DNA of 33,182 nt from an uncultured Verrucomicrobia subdivision 3 bacterium (GCA_903921455.1 CAIXPZ010000238.1:1-33182); one strand, 5' to 3'; positions 8,004 to 17,094 are shown, counted from the first letter of the stretch. Numbers and translations are program-made. Notes: a model not told the origin generated them from the letters alone.

Positions 8004-10115
8004 ATGACCCGCATCGCCCTGTGGCTGGCACAGCACCAGCTCAAGTCCAAGACGCCCGCGCGCCGGTTGCGGGCGTTGCAGCGTTTGCGCACCGCTCTCA
8101 ACGACGCCGTCGTCGCGCTCGACGACAAGATCACCATCGCGCTGCTCGACCATGTGCTGACCGATCCCGAAGTGGAAGTCCGCCAGGAAGCCACCGCCAT
8201 CCTCGGCGACCTGCGCGATGTGCGCACCCTGCCGCCGCTCATCCGCGCGCTGAGCGATCATAACGAGGCCGTCCAGGAGATCGCCATTGCCGCGCTCAAG
8301 CGCCTGGACGACCGCACGGCCATCGCCGCGCTCGTGACCAAATTATTCAACGGCACAACCACGATTCAATGGCGCGCCGCCCAAACCTTGAAATCCCTGG
8401 GCTGGCGGCCGCAGACCACGGCCGAACAGATTCGTTATTACCTCGCCATCGGCGAAATCCGGCAGCTCTCCGCCTATGGCGTCGACGCCGTGAAACCGCT
8501 TGTGGACAGCTTGCGCGCCACCACGCCGGAAAAGAAAGTCGCCGCCGCCAATGTCCTGGGTGAGATCGCTGATCCTGCCGTGTTCAAGCCGCTGCTCGGT
8601 CTGTTGCGTGATTCCGAGCCGATGGTGCGCAGTGCCGCCATTTATGCCCTGGAACAATCTGGCTGTCGCGACGCCGTGCCCGGGCTCGTGCTGGCGCTGA
8701 AGGACAGCGTGCGCAACGTCCGGCTCGCCGCCACCCAGGTGCTCGGCACCCTCGGCGACCCGCAGACTGTCGAGCCGCTGATCCGCTTGCTCGATGACAA
8801 GGACTGGGAGATCCGCCGCACCGCGCTCGAATCCCTCGGCCGGCTCGGCGACACGCGGGCGTTTCCGTCTGTGGCCAAACGGCTCGATGACACCGATCAG
8901 GAAGTCCGCGAAGGCGCGGCCGACGCGCTGGGCCGCGTTGGCAACGAGAGCATCGTCGAAAAACTCGTCATCACCATGGTGGATGCGCACAGCGGCGTGC
9001 GGCAGGCGGCGGCGCGCGCGCTGACCCGGATTTATCCGCGCTGGGAGACTTCCGAGCGCGTCCAAAAGCTGCTGCCGGAGATTCAGGCTGCCATGAAGCA
9101 TCGCGACGTCAGCATCCAATCCGCCGCCGCCAGTCTGCTGAAACGGGTTTCCCGGCCGGATCCTGCCGGGGCGCAGTTGTCGTTGAGTGGCGCCGGGGAG
9201 ACCCGCTCGCAACCGCTCGCCGGCATGCTGCGGACGCTGTTGCAGGATGCCGATGCCGCCGTGCGCGCCGCCGCCGCCGGAACGGTGGGGTGGATGCAGT
9301 TGGCCGAAGTGACCGAACCGCTCAAGGCGTTGCTTAACGATGCCGATCCGGCGGTGAAAGGCGCGGCGCAATCGGCTCTGGCCAGGCTCGCCGCGGGCGA
9401 AACCGGCAGTGGCGCCAGCCGGGTCACCTTCCTGTCGCAGACGGCGCCTGCGCCGGCTCCCGCTGCCACGGATGCGGTGCAGGACGTGTTGATCTGCTCG
9501 GCGTTTGGCGAGGTGTTGCACGAGCGTCAGTGCCGGCATCTGGCCGACTGGTTGAAGGTGCTGGAATTTGTTTTGCCCCAGGCCGAGCAGCTGGGCCGGC
9601 TCATGACGCTGGGCGAGTTTCACCGCTTGCACATCCTGACTGCCGGTGCGCGCGTCATCGTTCTGGCCTCGGCGGAAGGCAGCGTTATGTTGCGGGTGAA
9701 CCACGGGACCGCCCCGGCGCCGGCCGCGAGCGGGGGCAGCTTCAATGAAACGGGTAAAGCGCAGGCGACCGAATGGTTGCGGCAGGCGCCCTCCGTGCGG
9801 GGCGTCTTGCTGCGCGGCCTCCGCTTTCCCGACCAGACGATTGTTTGCGACGTGGATTCACGCGACCTGACGGTGACGGCGCTGGAGCAGGCTTACCGGG
9901 CGGTGGCGGATACGTTTCAATGGCTCCAGCCCCGCCAGCTTCCCTCCGGGCAGCTCGTGTGGCACTACGACCGGACGGCGTTGCATTGCGTGCGGCGGGC
10001 GGACAAATCCATTCTGGGTGCCATGGCTTCAGCCAAACCGGGTGAAACGGATGAAGCGGGATTGAACCGGCAACTGGCGGAGTTTCAGAATCTCGGGGCG
10101 GCTCAGGTCATTTGA
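8004..10115 (+). CDS. HEAT-repeat protein with two C-terminal roadblock/LC7-like domains
   Basis: 703 residues without signal peptide or membrane segment, so cytoplasmic. Residues about 45-380 and 405-463 hold roughly ten to twelve HEAT repeats of about 31 residues, with the repeated pattern (D)xxxxVRxxAAxALGxLGDxxAxxxL. A Pro/Ala linker follows (about 465-492). Residues about 493-566 (DVLICSAFGEVLHERQ, a long helix, then RLHILTAGARVIVLASAEGS) have the strand-helix-strand order of roadblock/LC7 domains such as MglB. Residues about 590-672 look like a second, divergent copy (VRGVLLRGLRFPDQT to WHYDRTALHCV). In bacteria such domains bind small Ras-like GTPases, so a scaffold for GTPase-linked polarity or motility is possible; no GTPase lies in this window. 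The 3' end overlaps the convergent gene by 13 bases. Confidence 0.85.
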   Translation: MTRIALWLAQHQLKSKTPARRLRALQRLRTALNDAVVALDDKITIALLDHVLTDPEVEVRQEATAILGDLRDVRTLPPLIRALSDHNEAVQEIAIAALKRLDDRTAIAALVTKLFNGTTTIQWRAAQTLKSLGWRPQTTAEQIRYYLAIGEIRQLSAYGVDAVKPLVDSLRATTPEKKVAAANVLGEIADPAVFKPLLGLLRDSEPMVRSAAIYALEQSGCRDAVPGLVLALKDSVRNVRLAATQVLGTLGDPQTVEPLIRLLDDKDWEIRRTALESLGRLGDTRAFPSVAKRLDDTDQEVREGAADALGRVGNESIVEKLVITMVDAHSGVRQAAARALTRIYPRWETSERVQKLLPEIQAAMKHRDVSIQSAAASLLKRVSRPDPAGAQLSLSGAGETRSQPLAGMLRTLLQDADAAVRAAAAGTVGWMQLAEVTEPLKALLNDADPAVKGAAQSALARLAAGETGSGASRVTFLSQTAPAPAPAATDAVQDVLICSAFGEVLHERQCRHLADWLKVLEFVLPQAEQLGRLMTLGEFHRLHILTAGARVIVLASAEGSVMLRVNHGTAPAPAASGGSFNETGKAQATEWLRQAPSVRGVLLRGLRFPDQTIVCDVDSRDLTVTALEQAYRAVADTFQWLQPRQLPSGQLVWHYDRTALHCVRRADKSILGAMASAKPGETDEAGLNRQLAEFQNLGAAQVI

Positions 10116-10441
10116 ATGATGGCGATTCCGAAGACCTCTACCAAACCTTTCAGGAAGCGCTCCCAGTCGCGATCGGCCATGCTGTTTCGGACGATGATGA
10201 TTTTCACATCCTTCAAGACAAACTCCACCATCCCCTTGGTGATCACAATTTGGGAGACCTGGTTGACGGAGCGGTTGCCGGGATGGTCATACTCGAAGTA
10301 ATGCCCGGGTTTGCCGGGCGCGTGGGCGTCAAACCATTTGCCGAATTGAAGATAATGAAAGGCCTCCATGCCTTTTGAATTCGAGGCATTGCCGATCCCC
10401 TTCATATAACCCGCCTCCGTGGCGGTGAACACGATTTGCAT
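10103..10441 (-). CDS. Hypothetical 112-residue protein
   Basis: I do not recognise the family. The reading has normal protein character: a mixed alpha/beta pattern with an aromatic-rich segment (FHYLQFGKWFDAHAPGKPGHYFEY split about residues 28-51) and strands such as QVSQIVITKGMVEFVLKD and VKIIIVRNS near residues 62-87, ending in an amphipathic helix. It begins with ATG and runs convergently into the HEAT gene, overlapping its last 13 bases. An 88-codon frame on the opposite strand (10112-10378) is less protein-like and acidic. I judge the minus-strand reading to be the gene, without proof. Confidence 0.55.
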   Translation of the reverse strand: MQIVFTATEAGYMKGIGNASNSKGMEAFHYLQFGKWFDAHAPGKPGHYFEYDHPGNRSVNQVSQIVITKGMVEFVLKDVKIIIVRNSMADRDWERFLKGLVEVFGIAIIQMT

Positions 10442-10683
10442 AAGCCGGCAAGGTCAACGCTCCTGGTTGACCCCGTGATTGTTTTTGCCGTGATTGTTTT
10501 TATTTTCCAACCCGTCCCGTTAGGCCATCCTAAAACCCTATTGCTGCGCTGCCGGCCTGTCCAGAATCTTTTAGGGCGGCGGTCGCCTCTAAAACTCGGT
10601 TGCCAGGGTCCCGCTTCTGTGTTAATGAATTACAGCAGTAACAATTATTAGCCTAGTTTCATCGGGCGATTTGGGGGATTTAT

Positions 10684-11196
10684 ATGGCAAATCTAATAAA
10701 AGGCGAGGCGGGGCGGAAACTTCTGGACACAAACGCCGCCGCGGAAAACGGATTGGATGTCTGGCTGGTGGATGATAACGCGGGTTTTCGCGCAGCCTTG
10801 AAAGGGCTCCTCAATCAGGATCCTGGGATAAGGTGTTCCCATGATTTTTCCTCCGGGCCGCTGGTTTTAGCCGCGCTCCAGCTGCTCGCGCCGCCGGCAG
10901 TGATTCTGCTGGATGTCGAAATGCCCGGCATGTCCGGTCTCGAGGCGCTCCCGGCCATCAAACAGTTGGCGCCCGCTACGGCGGTGATGATCCTGACCAC
11001 CTTCTTTGATGCCGAACGCCGGCGCGCGGCGTTGGCGGCCGGGGCTGGCGATTTTTTGGTGAAGGCCAGGCCGGTCAGCCAGCTCGTTGCCGCCATTCGG
11101 GCGGTGAACGCCCAGCCACCTGCAGCACAAATGTCGCTGCCGGTCGCGAAGGAAGCCGGGCTTATTCAAAAGCTTCTCTCCCGCTTTCTTCCGTGA
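10684..11196 (+). CDS. Response regulator receiver-domain protein without output domain
   Basis: 170 residues. A CheY-like receiver domain spans about residues 24-142: the acidic pair Asp30-Asp31 in WLVDDN, the phosphoacceptor Asp77 in ILLDVEMPGMSG, Thr105-Thr106 in ILTTFFD and Lys127 in DFLVKAR. The sequence is closest in style to NarL/FixJ-type regulators, but it ends with a short tail (about 143-170) and has no LuxR helix-turn-helix. It may act by protein interaction or have lost its DNA-binding part. No histidine kinase lies nearby. The start is supported by GGGGGA at 10673-10678, just upstream of ATG 10684. Confidence 0.88.
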   Translation: MANLIKGEAGRKLLDTNAAAENGLDVWLVDDNAGFRAALKGLLNQDPGIRCSHDFSSGPLVLAALQLLAPPAVILLDVEMPGMSGLEALPAIKQLAPATAVMILTTFFDAERRRAALAAGAGDFLVKARPVSQLVAAIRAVNAQPPAAQMSLPVAKEAGLIQKLLSRFLP

Positions 11197-11349
11197 TGAA
11201 ATCAACGGGGCTTAGCGTCCAAGTTCCGTCCGCTTTCGCGCGCAGTGGCTGCTTCGGTGCAGCCTGCCTTCAGGTGTCTTCCGGTTGGCGAGGTTTGCCC
11301 AACTCCCGCGACTTGCCGCCGGGCGATTTTCTTGGCACCCTTTGCCGCG

Positions 11350-13065
11350 ATGAAAAAAAACCAGTCCGCCATTAATACCCGCCCCTTTTCCAGCATCCTG
11401 TTCGACGGTGACGAGCGTGCCGCGGCGCGCGCCATGCTGTATCCGGTCGGTTTTAAGGCTGAAGATTTCCAGAAGCCGCTGATCGGCGTCGCGTCCACCT
11501 GGAGCGATGTCACCCCGTGCAACATGCACATTGACAAGCTCGCGCTGGAATCCGAGAAGGGCGTGAATGCCGGCGGCGGCAAGGCGATCATCTTCAATAC
11601 CATCACCATTTCCGACGGCATCTCGATGGGCACCGAAGGCATGAAGTATTCGCTCGTCTCGCGCGAGGTCATCGCCGACTCCATTGAAACCGTTGTGGGC
11701 TGCGCGGGCATGGATGGCTATGTGGCCATCGGCGGCTGCGATAAGAACATGCCCGGCTCGCTCATCGCCATCGCGCGTATGAACCGGCCTGCCGTGTTCG
11801 TTTATGGCGGCACGATTCTGCCCGGCTGCATCACCAGCGCGCCGGCGAAGAAGCTCGACATCGTTTCCGTGTTTGAAGCCGTCGGCGCGCACGCGAACCA
11901 CAAGATTTCCGACGCCGAATTTAAAGCCGTCGAACAATGCGCCATTCCCGGCGCCGGTTCCTGCGGCGGCATGTATACCGCCAACACGATGGCGTCCGCG
12001 ATCGAAGCGCTGGGCATGAGCCTGCCAAACAGCTCCGCCCAGAACGCCGTTTCGCCCGCGAAGTTGGACGATTGTCGTCGCGCCGGGGCCGCTGTGGTGA
12101 AGATGCTGCAGCTCGGGATCAAACCGCTGGACATCCTCACCAAAAAAGCCTTTGAGAACGCCATCACCGTGGTCATCGCGCTCGGCGGCTCCACGAACGC
12201 TGTCTTGCATCTGCTGGCTATCGCGCACGCGGCCAGGGTGAAGCTGACCATTGATGATTTCACGCGCATCGGCAAACGCGTGCCCGTCCTCGCTGATTTG
12301 AAGCCGAGCGGCAAGCATCTTATGTCCGAGCTCGTCGCCATCGGTGGCATCCGGCCGCTCATGAAGATGTTGCTCAACAAAGGACTCCTCCACGGCGGCT
12401 GTCTGACGGTCACCGGCGAGACCCTGGCGCGCACGCTCGCCAATGTGAAGCCTTACCCCGGCTGGCAAACCATCATTCGCGGCTTCGACAATCCGATCAA
12501 GAAAGATAGCCATCTCGTCATCCTGCGCGGGAATCTTGCCCCCGAGGGCGCCGTCGCCAAGATTTCCGGCAAGGAAGGATTGCGCTTCGCGGGCAAGGCC
12601 ATCGTGTTTGAAGGTGAGGAGAAGGCGATGCAAGCGATTCTCAACGGCACCATCAAGCCCGGCCACGTCATCGTCATCCGCAGCGAAGGGCCGAAAGGCG
12701 GGCCCGGTATGCGCGAAATGCTTTCGCCCACCAGTGCCATCATGGGCAAGGGCCTCGGCAAAGAGGTGGCGCTCATCACCGACGGGCGGTTCAGCGGCGG
12801 CAGCCACGGCTTCGTCGTCGGGCACATCACGCCGGAAGCTTACGTGGGCGGGACCATCGCGCTGGTGAAGAACGGCGACGCCATCACCATTGACGCCGAG
12901 AAGCGTGAGCTGACGCTGGTGGTGCCGGCGAAGGAGTTGGCCGCGCGCCGCAAGGCGTGGAAAAAACCGGCTCCGCGTTACACGCGCGGCGTGCTGGCCA
13001 AATACGCCGCCCACGTCACCAGCGCCTCGCTGGGCGCCGTGACGGATGACGACTTGAAGTTGTGA
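11350..13065 (+). CDS. ilvD: Dihydroxy-acid dehydratase
   Basis: Cytoplasmic Fe-S enzyme of valine, leucine and isoleucine synthesis; it dehydrates 2,3-dihydroxy-isovalerate and its methylvalerate analogue to the 2-keto acids. At 571 residues it has the family's normal length. The three cluster cysteines are visible: Cys57 in TPCNMHID, Cys130 in [10 protein letters not shown] (with the carbamylated-type Lys132) and Cys205 in [14 protein letters not shown]. The C-terminal swivel domain has [18 protein letters not shown] and [14 protein letters not shown]. The frame is open from 11245, but family homology begins after ATG 11350, so that start is chosen. The last bases (GTGA, 13062-13065) overlap the next gene's start. 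No other branched-chain amino acid gene is in the window. Confidence 0.96.
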   Translation: MKKNQSAINTRPFSSILFDGDERAAARAMLYPVGFKAEDFQKPLIGVASTWSDVTPCNMHIDKLALESEKGVNAGGGKAIIFNTITISDGISMGTEGMKYSLVSREVIADSIETVVGCAGMDGYVAIGGCDKNMPGSLIAIARMNRPAVFVYGGTILPGCITSAPAKKLDIVSVFEAVGAHANHKISDAEFKAVEQCAIPGAGSCGGMYTANTMASAIEALGMSLPNSSAQNAVSPAKLDDCRRAGAAVVKMLQLGIKPLDILTKKAFENAITVVIALGGSTNAVLHLLAIAHAARVKLTIDDFTRIGKRVPVLADLKPSGKHLMSELVAIGGIRPLMKMLLNKGLLHGGCLTVTGETLARTLANVKPYPGWQTIIRGFDNPIKKDSHLVILRGNLAPEGAVAKISGKEGLRFAGKAIVFEGEEKAMQAILNGTIKPGHVIVIRSEGPKGGPGMREMLSPTSAIMGKGLGKEVALITDGRFSGGSHGFVVGHITPEAYVGGTIALVKNGDAITIDAEKRELTLVVPAKELAARRKAWKKPAPRYTRGVLAKYAAHVTSASLGAVTDDDLKL

Positions 13066-14015
13066 AAGCCACACGATTTCAAAGCCAGTTCAATACTTCT
13101 AGGAAGTTTATTTGCGTGGGCTATTTATTGTCGATGCTGCTGGCATTAATTTGTCCACACGCGATAGCTCAAACAAATAATTCGGATGAACTTTTCTACC
13201 GACGTTTTAATTCCAACCACGCCCCGCCAACCCCGGAGACGAATGAACTGCGAAAAGAGACCGCGGTTTTTTTCACCAATTACTTGGACAAGCTGTTTCG
13301 AGCCCGGGATATCAAAAAGGACTTCTATTCCACGCAGATTAAGGAACTTGACGGCATTTACGAACGCCATAAATCCGAAAAGACGGAAGACCTTGCTTTG
13401 ATTCTCAAAATGAAGAAGAGCATTTATGTCAATAATTTGCACCAACCCGAGAAAGCGGTTGAAGTCGTAAAACAACTTCTCGCTGAACTGCCGGAGACTC
13501 AGATCGCAAAAGAAGAGTCCGTGGATATTGAGTATCTCCTCCCCATTTTGCAGGGACGCGAGTTGCGGAACTCACTGAGCTATGGCGAACCGTTCCCCGA
13601 CTTTGCCGAAAAGGACCTCGACGGCCATCCGATTTCGGTGCATGCCCTCAAAGGCAAGGTGGTCATGCTCGATTTCTGGGATATGAAAATTGGCCACTAC
13701 GGCGGAATGGAACTACCAAGTTTACTTGCGCGTTATCACCAATATCACGATCAAGGATTTGAAATCATCGGCATCAACATGGACACGGATGAAGCCAGCG
13801 TCAGAGACTACATCAAAACCAATGGCATGATCTGGCCGCAGTATTTTGACGGCAAAGGCAAATACAACAAAATCGCCCTCAAATACGGAATCTATTTCGC
13901 CTCGGACGACTTTTTGATTGATGCCGATGGCAATTACATCGGCGGCCTATTTTATTCAAAGTTGTATGACCAAAAAGTGAAAGAAGCGTTGGCGCGGAAA
14001 GATTGGCCACGGTAG
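13062..14015 (+). CDS. Exported TlpA/AhpC-TSA-like thioredoxin-fold protein lacking the CxxC
   Basis: 317 residues from GTG 13062, overlapping the ilvD stop by 4 bases (GTGA), so likely translationally coupled. A signal peptide is evident ([15 protein letters not shown], cleavage probably after AHAIA/Q near residue 36). Residues 40-170 are charged and helical. Residues about 178-310 form a redoxin/TlpA-like domain: [51 protein letters not shown] and [12 protein letters not shown]. Where thiol-disulfide oxidoreductases carry WCxxC, this protein reads WDMKIG, so disulfide exchange is unlikely. Its base composition is clearly more AT-rich than ilvD, suggesting different ancestry. It may bind another protein or ligand instead; the role is unknown. 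Confidence 0.82.
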   Translation: MKATRFQSQFNTSRKFICVGYLLSMLLALICPHAIAQTNNSDELFYRRFNSNHAPPTPETNELRKETAVFFTNYLDKLFRARDIKKDFYSTQIKELDGIYERHKSEKTEDLALILKMKKSIYVNNLHQPEKAVEVVKQLLAELPETQIAKEESVDIEYLLPILQGRELRNSLSYGEPFPDFAEKDLDGHPISVHALKGKVVMLDFWDMKIGHYGGMELPSLLARYHQYHDQGFEIIGINMDTDEASVRDYIKTNGMIWPQYFDGKGKYNKIALKYGIYFASDDFLIDADGNYIGGLFYSKLYDQKVKEALARKDWPR

Positions 14016-14241
14016 AACGATCTAGCTGTTGATGGGAGTCAAACCCGCCGGGATTCCATCCCTTAGCCCGGAACCGAGCCGCGTCAGGCTGGCGAGGAGC
14101 TACCTTGGGTCATCTTTCGCAAGTTCAATCACCTTTCCGCCGACTATCAAGACCAAGGTCCGCCCCATCGGGGCAGGGGCGGCCCGTCGCGTGCTGGAAA
14201 TTTTCTTGAAACAATTCCGGCGCGCGGGCGTCTGTTCCTGC

Positions 14242-14913
14242 ATGAAACGTCGCCGCGCATTCACCTTGATTGAATTGCTCGTCGTCATTGCCATCATCGC
14301 CATCCTCGCGGCGATGCTGCTGCCGGCGCTGGCCTCGGCCAAGCAGCGCGCGTGGAGCATCGCCTGCAATTCCAACCTCCACCAGCTCGGCCTCGGGCTG
14401 CGGATGTATGCGGATGATAATGCGGAGTGGTTCCCCGTCTCCGGCGGCAGCATTGCGTGGAACGCCATCGACGGCAGCACGCATAAGCCGGGCTGGATGC
14501 AGCAGGTCTTCGCCTATGTGGGCAACACGAATGCGTTTCACTGCCCCGCCAACAAGCTGCTGCCGCCGCCGGCGCAATCCAGTTTCAATTATTTCAACGG
14601 CGCCCGCGCCGCCTATATCGCGTCGGACCCGGTCAACCCGCATTTCGCGCCGGTCAAGGGCACGCGCATCGCGTTCGTCTCGGCCTATGTGCTGTCGGGC
14701 GACACGCTGGATTTCCAGCCGGACGATTGCGACAAGGATGATTATTCGCAGAACTGCGTCGGGGGGCCGGCGAACGGGATGCCGTGGGAGGATTGGGAGG
14801 CGCACAACAAGGGGCAGAATATCCTGTTCGCCGACGGCCACTCCAAATGGTATCGGGGCTACAGCACGAACGAGATGACCTTCCGCTACGAGACCATGTC
14901 GAGCTGGCAGTGA
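14242..14913 (+). CDS. Pseudopilin with H-X9-DG C-terminal motif
   Basis: 223 residues. The N terminus [22 protein letters not shown] is a class III (type IV prepilin) signal: cleavage after Ala6, N-methylated Phe7, Glu at mature position 5, then the hydrophobic assembly helix. The rest is a soluble domain, and near the end His188 and Asp198-Gly199 form the H-X9-DG motif of the large DUF1559-like pseudopilin families of Verrucomicrobia and Planctomycetes. Their role is not settled; they are thought to assemble on a type II/IV-like system and be exposed or exported. The frame is open from 14029, but only ATG 14242 puts the signal at the N terminus. No pilus assembly genes are adjacent. Confidence 0.92.
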   Translation: MKRRRAFTLIELLVVIAIIAILAAMLLPALASAKQRAWSIACNSNLHQLGLGLRMYADDNAEWFPVSGGSIAWNAIDGSTHKPGWMQQVFAYVGNTNAFHCPANKLLPPPAQSSFNYFNGARAAYIASDPVNPHFAPVKGTRIAFVSAYVLSGDTLDFQPDDCDKDDYSQNCVGGPANGMPWEDWEAHNKGQNILFADGHSKWYRGYSTNEMTFRYETMSSWQ

Positions 14914-14970
14914 TGGGGCGGAAAATCGGCGGCGGCGGCGCGGCTCAACCAAAATTCTCTAAAAAAGATA

Positions 14971-14998
14971 TTGCACCCGATAATCCAGTTGCTATTAT
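14971..14998 (+). promoter_or_regulatory. Probable sigma-70 promoter of the rpsJ operon
   Basis: TTGCAC (14971-14976) and TATTAT (14993-14998) are separated by 16 bases and match the -35 and -10 consensus at four and five of six positions. The predicted leader to ATG 15064 is about 58 bases and can form a weak hairpin (CCGCT 15005-15009 with AGCGG 15023-15027). The site lies between the pseudopilin stop and rpsJ, where a promoter is needed. Confidence 0.6.
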
Positions 14999-15063
14999 CC
15001 GCGTCCGCTTTCAGTCAAACGGAGCGGTGATAGTTAAACCAAAACCAGACAATCGTTCTTTAT

Positions 15064-15369
15064 ATGGCACAACGTATTAGAATCCGCCTCAAGGCCTATG
15101 ACTATCGCGTCATAGATCAGTCGGCCAAGGAAATTGCCGACACCGTCAAGCGCACCGGCGCCCGCGTGGCCGGTCCGATCCCCCTCCCGACCCGTATCGA
15201 ACGCTACACCGTGCAGCGCTCGCCCCACTCCGACAAGAAGTCGCAGGAAACTTTCGAACAACGCACCCACAAGCGGCTCATCGACATTCTCGAACCGACC
15301 GCCAAGACCGTGGACGAATTGAAGAAGCTCAATTTGCCCGCCGGCGTGGACATCACCATCAAAATCTGA
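15064..15369 (+). CDS. rpsJ: 30S ribosomal protein S10
   Basis: 101 residues, complete. S10 belongs to the head of the 30S subunit and also pairs with NusB in transcription antitermination. The typical family sequence is plain throughout: [21 protein letters not shown] at the start, then [14 protein letters not shown], the loop with [21 protein letters not shown] and the ending [11 protein letters not shown]. It is the first gene of the cluster rpsJ-rplC-rplD-rplW. No Shine-Dalgarno sequence precedes ATG 15064. The usual upstream neighbours (rpsL, rpsG, fusA, tuf) are not here; a pseudopilin gene is. Confidence 0.98.
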   Translation: MAQRIRIRLKAYDYRVIDQSAKEIADTVKRTGARVAGPIPLPTRIERYTVQRSPHSDKKSQETFEQRTHKRLIDILEPTAKTVDELKKLNLPAGVDITIKI

Positions 15370-15408
15370 CGGTATAACAATTCAACCATTTAACCATTCA
15401 CGAATTTT

Positions 15409-16122
15409 ATGCCACTAGGACTTTTAGGAAAGAAATTGGGCCACACCCGCGTCTACACGGCGACGGGAACGCTGGTGCCCGTGACCGTTGTGCTCGCCGG
15501 ACCGAACCGCGTGCTGCAGGTCAAAACGCAGGCCGGCAAGGACGGCTACAACTCCGTCCAGCTCGGTTTCGACGACCAGAAGGAACAGCGCCTGACCAAG
15601 GCGTTGCTCGGCCACATCAAGAAACAGAACGGCGTTGCGGTGAAGCGCATCCGCGAGTTCCGGGATTTCTCCAAGGACGTGAAGCCCGGCGATATCGTCG
15701 GACCGACGTTGTTTGCGCCCGGTGATTTCATTGATGCCATCGGCACGACCAAGGGTCGCGGCTTTGAAGGTGTCGTGAAACGTCACCGGATGGCCGGTGG
15801 TGATTCGACCCACGGTGCCAAAGGCTGGCATCGTCGCGGCGGCGCGATCGGTCAGCGCTTGTTCCCCGGCACGGTCATGCGCGGCATGAAGATGCCCGGC
15901 CACATGGGCCAGGACACCCGCACCACGCAGAACCTGGAAGTCATCCAGGTGCTCGAGGCCGACAACCTGATTCTTATCAAAGGTTCCATCCCCGGCGCGG
16001 AAGGCGATTACGTCGTCATCCGTGAATCCAAGAAACGTCCGAAGGGCTGGAAAGCCCCCGTGGCGAGCGTCGGCAAGAAAAAAGCCGCCGCTGATGCCAA
16101 AGCCGCCGCCGCCAAGAAATAA
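15409..16122 (+). CDS. rplC: 50S ribosomal protein L3
   Basis: 237 residues. L3 is an early-assembly protein of the 50S subunit and reaches towards the peptidyl transferase centre. The start MPLGLLGKKLGHTRVYTATG and the conserved central section with TKGRGFEGVVKRHRMAGGDSTHGAKGWHRRGGAIGQ (positions about 110-146) and GHMGQDTRTTQNLEV are characteristic. It is about 28 residues longer than the E. coli protein, because of a Lys/Ala-rich tail (from about residue 205). It lies 39 bases after rpsJ and 7 bases before rplD. The leader is AT-rich with no obvious Shine-Dalgarno sequence. Confidence 0.98.
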   Translation: MPLGLLGKKLGHTRVYTATGTLVPVTVVLAGPNRVLQVKTQAGKDGYNSVQLGFDDQKEQRLTKALLGHIKKQNGVAVKRIREFRDFSKDVKPGDIVGPTLFAPGDFIDAIGTTKGRGFEGVVKRHRMAGGDSTHGAKGWHRRGGAIGQRLFPGTVMRGMKMPGHMGQDTRTTQNLEVIQVLEADNLILIKGSIPGAEGDYVVIRESKKRPKGWKAPVASVGKKKAAADAKAAAAKK

Positions 16123-16129
16123 TTAAGCC

Positions 16130-16759
16130 ATGAAAATTTCCATCAAAAACCTTTCCGGCAAAGCCGCCGGCGAACTCGAAGTGAAGTTCGCGATGATCGA
16201 AAACGGTCGTGGCACGCAGGCCGTCCACGACACCGTCACCGCGTATCGCGCGGCGCAGCGCATGGGCACGGCCAAGGCCAAGAACGCCGGCGAAGTCGCG
16301 GGCACGAACAAGAAGCCGTGGAAGCAAAAAGGCACGGGCCGCGCCCGCGCCGGTTCCTTCCAGTCGCCCGTGTGGGTCGGCGGTGGTGTGACCTTTGGTC
16401 CCCGTCCGCGTGATTACACGAAGAAAATCTCCAAGAACACCAAAGCCCTCGCGCTCCGCAAGGCTTTGACCGAGCGCCTCAAGATGGGCGACGTAGTAAT
16501 CGTGGACGATTTGAAATTGGCCTCGGCCAAGACGAAGGATTTCGTCAAGGTCATCGACACGCTGGAACTGACGGGCACCACGCTCATCGTTTCCTGCGGC
16601 GAAGCCAACGCCAACCTGACCCGCGCCGCCCGCAACATCTGCGGCGTGACGCTCACCACCGGCGATTCGCTCAACACCTACGACGTGTTGCGCCCCGACA
16701 AACTGCTCTTCACCCGGAGCGCGTTTGAAACCGTCGAAGCCCGTCTCAACAAGGAATAA
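16130..16759 (+). CDS. rplD: 50S ribosomal protein L4
   Basis: 209 residues, the usual length. L4 binds 23S rRNA, lines the exit tunnel with its extended loop and in some bacteria represses its own operon. The loop is visible as GTNKKPWKQKGTGRARAGSF followed by QSPVWVGGGVTFGPRPRDY (about residues 58-98), then KALALRKALTERLK and the C-terminal Rossmann-like half with NICGVTLTTGDSLNTYDVLR. It starts 7 bases after rplC and ends 1 base before rplW. No S10-leader-like regulatory hairpin comparable to that of E. coli is seen upstream of rpsJ, so autoregulation by L4 is not supported by sequence. Confidence 0.98.
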   Translation: MKISIKNLSGKAAGELEVKFAMIENGRGTQAVHDTVTAYRAAQRMGTAKAKNAGEVAGTNKKPWKQKGTGRARAGSFQSPVWVGGGVTFGPRPRDYTKKISKNTKALALRKALTERLKMGDVVIVDDLKLASAKTKDFVKVIDTLELTGTTLIVSCGEANANLTRAARNICGVTLTTGDSLNTYDVLRPDKLLFTRSAFETVEARLNKE

Positions 16760-16760
16760 C

Positions 16761-17042
16761 ATGAACGCTTTCGAAATCATCAAGACCGTCCGCCTGACGG
16801 AAAAAGGCACGCGCCAGGGCGAGAAATATAACCAATACACCGTCGTGGCCGATCCGCGCGCGAACAAGACCCAGATCCGGCAGGCCGTGCAGGAACTGTT
16901 CAAGGTCAAGGTTACCCGCGTCAACACCATGAACGTCCGCGGCAAAGCCCGCCGCAAGCGCACCGCGCAGGCCGGCGTCACGAACGCCTGGAAAAAGGCC
17001 ATTGTCACGTTGAAAGACGGCGACAAGATCAGCCTGACCTGA
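16761..17042 (+). CDS. rplW: 50S ribosomal protein L23
   Basis: 93 residues. L23 sits at the exit of the peptide tunnel and is a docking site for trigger factor and SRP. Family signatures are IIKTVRLTEKGTRQGEKYNQY, VVADPRANKTQIRQAVQELF, KVTRVNTMNVRGKARRK and the terminal VTLKDGDKISL. The start is ATG 16761, supported by AAGGA at 16751-16755, five bases upstream; the frame is open further upstream inside rplD. A strong terminator begins 18 bases after the stop, so this is the last gene of the transcript. The gene normally next in S10 operons, rplB, is not present. Confidence 0.97.
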   Translation: MNAFEIIKTVRLTEKGTRQGEKYNQYTVVADPRANKTQIRQAVQELFKVKVTRVNTMNVRGKARRKRTAQAGVTNAWKKAIVTLKDGDKISLT

Positions 17043-17060
17043 GCCGGTTTTTGAATCGCA

Positions 17061-17094
17061 AAACGCGAGGTGATGTTCACCTCGCGTTTTTTTA
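17061..17094 (+). terminator. Strong intrinsic terminator after rplW
   Basis: A perfect 13-bp stem (17061-17073 with 17077-17089), a 3-base loop TGT and a T run from 17087 to 17093. The left arm also begins with AAA, so it could work in both directions. It ends the ribosomal protein transcript after only four genes. Confidence 0.95.

Noticed and set aside
10112..10378. An 88-codon plus-strand frame at the end of the HEAT gene
   Set aside because: It overlaps the more protein-like minus-strand frame at 10103-10441, and only one of them is likely real.
11212..13074. A 620-codon minus-strand frame opposite ilvD
   Set aside because: It mirrors the highly conserved ilvD and has an Arg/His/Gly-rich composition without domain patterns.
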